DNA of 64,000 nucleotides from Winogradskyella ouciana (GTDB lineage: Bacteria; Bacteroidota; Bacteroidia; Flavobacteriales; Flavobacteriaceae), in the NCBI RefSeq assembly GCF_009709615.1, contig NZ_WJYA01000009.1:151217-215216 (forward strand). The letters run 5' to 3'. This document shows positions 17,487-25,214 of the stretch, one piece after another (position 1 is the stretch's first letter; each line of letters starts with the position of its first letter). The notes beneath the pieces are model-generated. The model searched no databases and was not told where the DNA came from. It was given only the letters and a program-made list of their open reading frames with translations. The translations under genes and the position numbers were made by a program.

Positions 17487-18950
17487 TTAATATCCTGGAT
17501 TTTGTTCCCACTGGTTCCCAGCTAACTGAATTTCTATTAAAGGAATAGGGAACAACTCATGCTTACCTGATTGGAAACCATTAATTTCTGAAGCTGCTCT
17601 TCCTGTTCTTACTAAATCGAAGAAGCGATGTCCTTCACCAACTAACTCTACTCTTCTTTCATGATAAATCGCATCAGTAAGTGCGCTACCTGTAGCACTA
17701 ACATTATTATCTGAATTTCCAAAAGCACGTTCTCTAACTCTGTTTAAGTACATCTGTGCTCTAGAATCGCTTATACCACCTCTATTTAAGGCCTCTGCAG
17801 CCATTAATAGCACATCTGCAAACCTTATTGCTCTGTAGTTATTTGGATTTGTTAAGTTAGCATCACCTGTATTTAAATCACCTTGTCTAGAGATGTATTT
17901 TCTATTGAAGTATCCTGTGTGCTCAAAACCAGTACTGAAGGTAGCACCTGTTTCTGCAGCCCAAGCGTCGATATCCAAAATAGCAGTCTCTAATCTCATA
18001 TCTCCCTCTTCAAACTCATCAACCACATCTTGAGTAGGCACATTAAAACTAAAACCTGATTCAAAAAGCGGTCCGTTATAATTTCTTATACCATTAAACC
18101 CTACTGCTATATTACCTTCACTACATTGAAAACACCCAAAACCTGCACCTTCTACGTCTGTATATTGTACTTCGAAAACGGATTCTATATTGTTTTCATT
18201 ATCGTTTTCAAACATGGTGCTATAATCTGTAATAAGATCATGAGGTCCATTATCTATTAAATCTTCTAAAACTGCTGCGGCTTCAGTAAATTTATCTTGG
18301 TATAGATATACTTTACCTAACATAGCCTGAGCTGCACCCTTAGTTATTCTACCTGTTTGGGATTGCACATAAGGAAGGTTATCTGCCGCAAACATTAAAT
18401 CTTGCTCCATTTGCAGGTAAATTTCTTCTTTAGGTGTTCTATTTATTGAAAATTGATCACCAAATTGCAATCTTGTATCTACTGCAAAAGGTACATCTCC
18501 AAAAAACTTTACTAATTCAAAATAATAATAAGCTCTCAAAAATCTTGTTTGTGCCAAAACGCCTTCCTTACCAGCAAAGTCAGTTTTGTCTTGAAACTCC
18601 ATTATGTAATTAGCTCTATTAACACCCGCATACATCCATTGCCAAATATCTCTTAATTGCTGATTAATTGGTGTATGAATCATATCATCAATTTCTTGAA
18701 TGCCTGGGACGTCATTAGCGTTTTCGCCACCCGCTAGCGTATTATCAGACGCTATATCACCCAACATTACACTTAAGTATGTAGTTTGCAATAAATCATA
18801 TGCAGCTATTAAGGCATTTTGATAATCTTCTTCTGAATTGAAAAAGTTTTCTGAGTTTTCTGCATTTGATTCGACATCTACAAAATCATCACTGCATGAA
18901 GCCATGATAAATAATGCAATAAAAATGTATGTGATTTTTAAATTTTTCAT
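17487..18950 (-). CDS. susD: SusD/RagB-family outer-membrane glycan-binding lipoprotein
   Basis: This 487-residue protein has a lipoprotein signal (IMASC, Cys19) followed at once by SDDFVD. That nearly equals the acidic export signal described for surface lipoproteins of Flavobacterium. The family pattern is clear: N-terminal NSENFFNSEEDYQNAL, TPR-like helices, QTRFLRAYYYFELVKFFGDVPF near residue 130, and a C-terminal ERRVELVGEGHRFFDLVRTG segment. Length is normal. It lies 7 bases after susC and acts as the lid that captures oligosaccharide for the SusC channel. With GH16/GH17/GH30 neighbours the ligand is predicted to be laminarin-type beta-glucan. Confidence 0.95.
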   Translation of the reverse strand: MKNLKITYIFIALFIMASCSDDFVDVESNAENSENFFNSEEDYQNALIAAYDLLQTTYLSVMLGDIASDNTLAGGENANDVPGIQEIDDMIHTPINQQLRDIWQWMYAGVNRANYIMEFQDKTDFAGKEGVLAQTRFLRAYYYFELVKFFGDVPFAVDTRLQFGDQFSINRTPKEEIYLQMEQDLMFAADNLPYVQSQTGRITKGAAQAMLGKVYLYQDKFTEAAAVLEDLIDNGPHDLITDYSTMFENDNENNIESVFEVQYTDVEGAGFGCFQCSEGNIAVGFNGIRNYNGPLFESGFSFNVPTQDVVDEFEEGDMRLETAILDIDAWAAETGATFSTGFEHTGYFNRKYISRQGDLNTGDANLTNPNNYRAIRFADVLLMAAEALNRGGISDSRAQMYLNRVRERAFGNSDNNVSATGSALTDAIYHERRVELVGEGHRFFDLVRTGRAASEINGFQSGKHELFPIPLIEIQLAGNQWEQNPGY

Positions 18951-18957
18951 GGTCTAT

Positions 18958-21900
18958 TTAAAATTTTAAGTTCATTCCTATTAAATATGTTCTTGGATTA
19001 GGATAGAATCCGTAATCTATACCTCCGCCAATAGCCTCTCCTGTAGAAGCCGTTGGGTCATAGCCACTGTACTCAGTTAATGTGACCAAATTACTAGCGG
19101 ACACATATAATCTCAATTTATGTATTCCCCATTTTTCTGCCGTTTCTGGCGAAATAGAATACCCTATTTGTACATTCTGTAACCTAACAAAAGAACCATC
19201 CTCTACATAGAAGTCTGAGAATAACGTATTGTTAGTTGCGCCAGTTGTTACTCTTGGGAACGTATTACTTGTACCTTCTCCCGTCCAACGGTTTAAATAC
19301 TGTACTGTTCTATTAGTACGTGGTAGGTTTCTTTCGTAATTCCTTACAATGTCATTACCTACTGAGGCGAATGCATAAGCACCAAAATCGAAGTTTTTAT
19401 AATCAAATGTAAGATTAAGACCCATTGTAGCATCAGGAATAGGATCACCAATATTAGTTCTGTCATCATCATTTATAACACCATCACCGTTTATATCCAC
19501 AAATATTAAATCACCAGGTTGTGTGTTGTTATTAAGAACTGGCGAATTGTCTATTTGTGCCTGATTTTGGAAAATCCCATTGGTTCTAAAACCTCTAAAA
19601 TAACCTATAGGCTGACCAGCTTCCATTCTTGCAGGTGGATCTTGCCCTATACCAAATGCACCTCCTGGAATAAAATCACCAGAACTACTTACTGAGATGA
19701 CATTATTATCTAACATTGTTAGGTTATACTTAAGATTCATTTTAAAATTATCACTCAACTCTTCTGTATAACCAATAGCAAATTCAAAACCTTTGTTTTC
19801 AACTATACCAGCGTTAATGAAAGGTGAACCAGAACCTGGTGCTGCCGCACCTAAAATTCCGGATACTGGTGGAGACACTAATAAATCCTCTGTTCTTCTT
19901 TTGAAATAATCTACGGTTAAGTCGAACCTGTTATCCCAAAAACGCACATCTAAACCTACGTCAAATGTTTTTTGCTTTTCCCATTTAATTTGTGGGTTAG
20001 CTATAGCACCTGGTGTTGTGCCAAAAGTCAATACATCGTCAAACACATATGCTCCTTCTCCTGTTAACAGAGAAACGAATCTAAATGAACCAATTCTATC
20101 ATTACCCAATATACCATAGGAAGCTCTGAACTTTAAAAAATTAATAAGTGAACTATCTTCGAGAAATGCTTCTTCTGAAGCAATCCAGCCTATTGAGCCT
20201 GATGGGAAAATACCAAACTTGTTTTGAGGACCGAAGTTACTTGATCCATCTCGTCTTACAACGGCAGACAACAAGTACTTTCCTTTATAATCATATTGTA
20301 ATCTGGCAAAGTAAGACAAAAGTCTAGAGTCAAATGTTGACTCAAATGGAACAATATTCTGAACACCCGTTGAATTTTCTATTGTAGCGTTTCCAACGTA
20401 GTTATCTGGAATTTCAAATCCTACAGAACCTGTGAAGTTCCCTGTAGTCTTAAATACAGATGTACCCAAAAGCAAATTTAGGTTATGTGCATCGTTGAAA
20501 CTGTTTTCATACTTAATAAAAGCATCAAACGTATAGTCTCTAAAATAGTTTCTACTCTCTACAACCTGGTTACGCTCAATATCAAATACCTTATCAACAG
20601 TACCTTGAATACCATAATCTACAATTGGTGAAAATGTTCTTCCTGTTGTTTGTGCATAGTTGAATTGATAACTAGCCTGGGCCGTAAAGTTTTCTAAGAA
20701 GTTATATGATAGGTTTATATTTCCGTTAATCTTATCTACTAATCCTCTATTATAGGTGTTATCGATTTGTTTATTTGGGTTTACAACTTCAAATCCAAGA
20801 TTTTCAGCTGCTCCATTAGGTCTAATTGTTGGCGCCATATTAAGTGCATTAAACAATACTGAACCAATACCTGTTTCAGGAAGTGTTCTTCTTACAGTGT
20901 GCGTCCAAGTAATACCCGAGTTTAACTTAAAGTTCTCTAAGAAATCTAGTCCATAGCTCAATCGCTTTGTTAATCTAGTAAACTTTGCTTTATTACCACC
21001 AACTATACCATCTTGAGTTAGGAAGGAACTACCAAAAGCATAAGTTGATTCTTTACCACCACCCTTAAGAGTTAAGGCGTTACTGAAAATTGGTGCATTT
21101 TGAAAAACCTGATCTTGCCAATCTGTGCCTTGACCTAAACCAGAAACATCTGGAAATGGTAAACTCTCGCCATTTGCAGCAAAAGCTTCGTTCAATAACA
21201 ATGCATATTCTGTTGCATTGAGCATTGGCAATTTTCTTGTTGTTTCCTGAACTCCACCGTAGGCATTATATTCAATGGTTAGTGGCATCTCCTTTCTACC
21301 AGATTTTGTAGTAATAAGTATTACACCATTTGCTGCTCTTACACCATAGATACCTGCCGTTGCATCTTTTAAAACATTTACAGATTCTATATCATTAGGA
21401 TTGATTACACTCAAATCCTCCACTACCGTTCCGTCTACCAATATTAATGGTCTGTTATCACCATTGGTTGAAATCCCTCTAATACTAATGGTAGAAGACG
21501 CACCAGGCGAACCAGAATTGGATACAATATTAACACCTGCAACTTGCCCTTGTAAGGCTTGCTCTATTCTTGTTGGCTTTAAAGTTTCAATGGTTTCACT
21601 AGAAACTACAGAAACAGCTCCTGTAATTTCCTTTTTCTTTTGTGTACCATAACCTATTACTACAACTTCGTTCAAAGATTCGGTATCCTCTTGAAGCGCA
21701 ATATTAATCGGTTGATTATTTGTTATGGTAACTTCTTGGGATACAAATCCAAGATAAGAAATTACTAAAACTGAATTTAGGGGCACATCATTAAAAGTAA
21801 AGTTTCCATCAAAATCAGTAGATACTCCTCTAGAGGTGTCTTTCAACAAAACATTAACTCCCGGAAGTGGTTGTCCTGTAGAAGCCTCTGTAACCGTACC

Positions 21901-21975
21901 CGTAACGTTTACATTTTGCCCATGTATTGCAATTGAAAACACAAAAGCTAAGAGCGTAAAAAGTTTTATTTTCAT
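18958..21975 (-). CDS. susC: SusC/RagA-family TonB-dependent outer-membrane transporter
   Basis: This 1005-residue protein has a signal peptide (AIHGQ, about 19 residues). A carboxypeptidase-regulatory-like domain follows (TVTEASTGQPLPGVNVLLKD), then a TonB-box/plug start (LNEVVVIGYGTQKKKEITGA near residue 100) and a 22-strand barrel ending in an aromatic residue (LIGMNLKF). Length matches the family. It is the first gene of a run of closely spaced genes (susC, susD, two binding lipoproteins, GH16). The 235-base region upstream carries direct repeats that may be regulator sites. It should import beta-glucan oligosaccharides across the outer membrane using TonB energy. Confidence 0.95.
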   Translation of the reverse strand: MKIKLFTLLAFVFSIAIHGQNVNVTGTVTEASTGQPLPGVNVLLKDTSRGVSTDFDGNFTFNDVPLNSVLVISYLGFVSQEVTITNNQPINIALQEDTESLNEVVVIGYGTQKKKEITGAVSVVSSETIETLKPTRIEQALQGQVAGVNIVSNSGSPGASSTISIRGISTNGDNRPLILVDGTVVEDLSVINPNDIESVNVLKDATAGIYGVRAANGVILITTKSGRKEMPLTIEYNAYGGVQETTRKLPMLNATEYALLLNEAFAANGESLPFPDVSGLGQGTDWQDQVFQNAPIFSNALTLKGGGKESTYAFGSSFLTQDGIVGGNKAKFTRLTKRLSYGLDFLENFKLNSGITWTHTVRRTLPETGIGSVLFNALNMAPTIRPNGAAENLGFEVVNPNKQIDNTYNRGLVDKINGNINLSYNFLENFTAQASYQFNYAQTTGRTFSPIVDYGIQGTVDKVFDIERNQVVESRNYFRDYTFDAFIKYENSFNDAHNLNLLLGTSVFKTTGNFTGSVGFEIPDNYVGNATIENSTGVQNIVPFESTFDSRLLSYFARLQYDYKGKYLLSAVVRRDGSSNFGPQNKFGIFPSGSIGWIASEEAFLEDSSLINFLKFRASYGILGNDRIGSFRFVSLLTGEGAYVFDDVLTFGTTPGAIANPQIKWEKQKTFDVGLDVRFWDNRFDLTVDYFKRRTEDLLVSPPVSGILGAAAPGSGSPFINAGIVENKGFEFAIGYTEELSDNFKMNLKYNLTMLDNNVISVSSSGDFIPGGAFGIGQDPPARMEAGQPIGYFRGFRTNGIFQNQAQIDNSPVLNNNTQPGDLIFVDINGDGVINDDDRTNIGDPIPDATMGLNLTFDYKNFDFGAYAFASVGNDIVRNYERNLPRTNRTVQYLNRWTGEGTSNTFPRVTTGATNNTLFSDFYVEDGSFVRLQNVQIGYSISPETAEKWGIHKLRLYVSASNLVTLTEYSGYDPTASTGEAIGGGIDYGFYPNPRTYLIGMNLKF

Positions 21976-22168
21976 CGATTAAATATTTAGATGATGCAAC
22001 TTACAATATAAGACTAAGGAATCCTCAAAAAAAGACTATACAAAAAACATACAATACAAAAAAAGTTAGTTATTCTTATTAATATCGCAATAAAAGCCAA
22101 TGAATTCATGACTTTCACTATTCAAAAATTAATGAGTTCTAAGTAAAAATACAAGCTGCAGATCTATT

Positions 22169-22213
22169 TGTATAGGTAATGTATAGGTGTTAATAAGAAC
22201 TGTATAGGTGTTA
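22169..22213. promoter_or_regulatory. Three direct repeats TGTATAGGT, possible operator upstream of susC
   Basis: TGTATAGGT starts at 22169, 22180 and 22201; the last two copies are identical over 13 bases (TGTATAGGTGTTA). Start-to-start distances are 11 and 21 bases, so all copies fall on one face of the helix. They lie 194-239 bases upstream of the susC start, at the 3' edge of the regulator gene (its stop overlaps the last copy). Function as a regulator site is an inference. Confidence 0.5.
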
Positions 22214-25015
22214 TAGTTCTAAAATGTAGTTAGTAAGGCTTTGTTCGTGGTCTAACCCCATCTTTTTTCTTAATCGATAGCGTTTTACTTCGACACTTTT
22301 ATGGGAGATATTCAATAAAGGGGCTATTTCCTTTGAAGACAAATTCAATCTTAAATAAGCACATAACCTCAGGTCATTTGACGTGATTGAGGGGTGCAAG
22401 GATTTAACTTTTCTCATAAAGTCTTTATCTACATTGTTAAAGGCTTCTTCAAACAACTTCCAATCACTTGTGTTATTTAAACTTGAGTTTATCATTTTGA
22501 TAACACCCCTAACCTCATCCAAAGATTTACTTTTAGATAGTTTTTCCTTTATATTATTAAGTAGTTCATTACGCTTTACTAAATTCATAGTAGCTGTACC
22601 GAGTTCTCTATTTTTATTATCAATATCTAACTGAAGATTTTGGTTTTTAAACTCCATTAATTGACGTTGATTCTCAAGTTGCTCTAATTCTAACTCTCTT
22701 TCTTTTTTTTCTATGACCCTTTGTTGTTGTCTTTTATAATACCTCTTATTGAAAAATTGAACTAAAAACACAAATAACAAAAACACCAAAACATAAGCTA
22801 TTATAGCTATTGGTTTTAAATACCAAGGTTTATCTATCGAAAAGCTGTAAGACAAGGTATTAGCTGCAGAAACCGTGCCTGCTTTTGCCCTAACTTTAAG
22901 TTCATAGTCTCCATGAGGTAAATTTTCAAATAGCACCTCAGAATCGGTGGACCAATCACTCCAATCGTCATATATACCTACCAATTTGTATTGGTATTTG
23001 GTTATGGAAAGTTTATTATAATATGGAGCGCTGTAACTAAAATGAACACTGTTGTACTTGTTTTCTAGGTTAATTGGCTCACTATAATCTATAGGATCAA
23101 ATTCATTATGAAGAGAAGTATAGGATGCGCCATTCAAATAAATGTTAAAAGATTCAGGTCTTTGGGTGTTAATATTTACCGTTATATAACCTTCCTTATT
23201 ACCGAATAGATATTCTTCATCGCTTATAGGTAATATGTTTTCGAAACCCGTTTTAATTTTTCGCATATCCTCAGATATTTCGATGATATTGGCCTCTGGT
23301 TCATTAGACAGTATACCTGGCTCTACATATAGTATTTTATCCTTTGTAAAGCCCCATAATCTATTGTGCTCTTCTTCATATATCAATTTACCTGACAAAT
23401 ATTGGTCGCCCGTAAATAAATCGCTTAAAATTGAATCTTTTATGAAGGTATCTGAATCTTTATTAAAACTAAACACTCCCTCTCTATAACAATATAGAAT
23501 TGAATCGTTATACTCTGTTAAGCTAGATTTTATTCCGTGTTCAATTGAGAGTTTCTTGTAGTCTAAAACCCTCCTAAAATCATTATCAATAGTCAATTTG
23601 TAAACCCCTTTGTATTCGTGATTAACCAATACTTCGTTTAAACCTGAAAATTCTATGAATCTTGAAGATATATCAAAGCCTTCAATTTTATTTCTGTACC
23701 TCCATTGCCCATTAACAAGCTCTAGAACATTAAGTCCCTTATAGGTACCTTGCAACAGCAAGTCCGTTCTATTTTCAATGGACTTTAAAATCCAAGTTCC
23801 TCTTATACTTGAAATCTTTGTCGCTCTATTTTGCTCTATTATAAAAGTCCCTTGATCATGGCCACAAAACAAAGTTCCATTTTTAAAATCTAAAGTCCAC
23901 ACTTGCCCCTGAGTTCCTCCTATAAGTTCGAATCTGTCATCTGAATTTAGCTTTTTATAAAACAGACCTTGATTGGTTCCGAGATATAAATGGTCATCTA
24001 CTTTTTCTGAGGTATATACAGTTCCTAAAGCGCCTTGTTTATCTTTATAAACTCTATAGGGAGAATCTAAATTTATAACATTGACACCATTATCTAACCC
24101 TAACCAAATGTTTCCATTATTATCCTCATCAATTGAAAGCACTGTATTATTACTTAGTCCATCTTTCTGATCAATTTTCTGCAATAAGTCACCATCTTTA
24201 TCCAATACCAAAATTCCGTTAGAAATTGTTCCGAGAACAAAATTTCCATCTTTTAACCTGACACTGCTATATAAGCTATAACCAGAAAGTATGTCATCGG
24301 TAGTTATCTGCCATTGGCTTATTACACCATTGTTATAGATATAAAACCCATTATCTTTGGTTTGCAGCATCAACCCGTTTTCTAACTGGCAAATATTAAC
24401 CAACTCAACATTATTTATTTTTGGTGATGAAACAACCAATTGAGATTTACCGTTCTCAATTTTGAATATGCCATCCTCAATTTTTTGAAAATAGACAGCG
24501 CCATTGACTTCAAATATTTTATTAATTCTTGTTTTAGAATCAACAATTTCGAAACTTTTATCAGTTATATTATAGATATAAATACGTTCAAAAGATTGAA
24601 ACAATACGTAGTCTTCGAGATTTATTATACCCCAAAATTCCTCGTCTTCTTTAACGCTAATGTTATTTTGTTTTGTAAGTGAAGTATAAACAAGTGTCCC
24701 GTATTGGTTTTTGTTCCAGTACCCAAAGTCCATGTAACCACCCGTGTAAATTCGGTCACCTACAGATTTAACAGATCTCAAAATATCGTCATTTGGTGAT
24801 CGATACAATTCCCAGGACGCACCATTGTATTCTAACAAACCTGCATTATTCGCAATGTAAATAAAACTGTTTTTGGTTTGGGATATAGACCAATTCTGGT
24901 CTTCTGCAGCATAATCTTGCGGTGTAAAAATCTGTATTGGTGGAATTTCTTGACCATGGACAGTTAGTCCAAACAAGCACAATAAAAAACAAAGAATTTT
25001 ATTTATTACACCCAT
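22211..25015 (-). CDS. Propeller/Y_Y_Y sensor protein with C-terminal LuxR-type HTH (SusR-like regulator)
   Basis: The gene encodes about 934 residues from the ATG at 25015, which gives a proper signal peptide ending at TVHGQ. The frame is open to 25054, but that would bury the signal. Two-component-regulator-type beta-propeller repeats come first (SIDEDNNGNIWLGLDNGVNVIN near residue 295). A Y_Y_Y domain follows (DWSDWSTDSEVLFENLPHGDY), then one membrane helix, a coiled coil and a C-terminal LuxR-like HTH (LNLSSKEIAPLLNISHKSVE). There is no kinase domain: sensing in the periplasm is joined directly to a cytoplasmic DNA-binding domain. It lies upstream of susC on the same strand, the usual place for the PUL activator. 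Confidence 0.9.
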   Translation of the reverse strand: MGVINKILCFLLCLFGLTVHGQEIPPIQIFTPQDYAAEDQNWSISQTKNSFIYIANNAGLLEYNGASWELYRSPNDDILRSVKSVGDRIYTGGYMDFGYWNKNQYGTLVYTSLTKQNNISVKEDEEFWGIINLEDYVLFQSFERIYIYNITDKSFEIVDSKTRINKIFEVNGAVYFQKIEDGIFKIENGKSQLVVSSPKINNVELVNICQLENGLMLQTKDNGFYIYNNGVISQWQITTDDILSGYSLYSSVRLKDGNFVLGTISNGILVLDKDGDLLQKIDQKDGLSNNTVLSIDEDNNGNIWLGLDNGVNVINLDSPYRVYKDKQGALGTVYTSEKVDDHLYLGTNQGLFYKKLNSDDRFELIGGTQGQVWTLDFKNGTLFCGHDQGTFIIEQNRATKISSIRGTWILKSIENRTDLLLQGTYKGLNVLELVNGQWRYRNKIEGFDISSRFIEFSGLNEVLVNHEYKGVYKLTIDNDFRRVLDYKKLSIEHGIKSSLTEYNDSILYCYREGVFSFNKDSDTFIKDSILSDLFTGDQYLSGKLIYEEEHNRLWGFTKDKILYVEPGILSNEPEANIIEISEDMRKIKTGFENILPISDEEYLFGNKEGYITVNINTQRPESFNIYLNGASYTSLHNEFDPIDYSEPINLENKYNSVHFSYSAPYYNKLSITKYQYKLVGIYDDWSDWSTDSEVLFENLPHGDYELKVRAKAGTVSAANTLSYSFSIDKPWYLKPIAIIAYVLVFLLFVFLVQFFNKRYYKRQQQRVIEKKERELELEQLENQRQLMEFKNQNLQLDIDNKNRELGTATMNLVKRNELLNNIKEKLSKSKSLDEVRGVIKMINSSLNNTSDWKLFEEAFNNVDKDFMRKVKSLHPSITSNDLRLCAYLRLNLSSKEIAPLLNISHKSVEVKRYRLRKKMGLDHEQSLTNYILEL

Positions 25016-25152
25016 TACTAATTCTTTAAGTGAGTTGCCCTTTTCATAATTCAAAAAAGAACAATAGATATATTAATAACTAACTTGTTAAGGTACTAAT
25101 ATAGATAAATAAAAGGACTTTAGACATCATGTAGTGTTATCAGCAATAGATA

Positions 25153-25161
25153 GTATAGGTG
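25153..25161. promoter_or_regulatory. Single copy of the GTATAGGTG word upstream of the regulator gene
   Basis: GTATAGGTG, the 9-base core of the direct repeats near susC, recurs here 138 bases upstream of the chosen regulator start codon. It would fit autoregulation, but a single 9-mer in AT-rich DNA can occur by chance. The rest of 25016-25214 shows no clear promoter box. Confidence 0.3.
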
Positions 25162-25214
25162 AAATTAAACTGAATTATCTTGTAATTAGACAAGTAAAAA
25201 AAATAGATTGGGTT

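Noticed and set aside
17476..17511. Longer start for the 683-residue binding lipoprotein
   Set aside because: It would overlap susD and place 12 charged residues before a perfect lipoprotein signal peptide.
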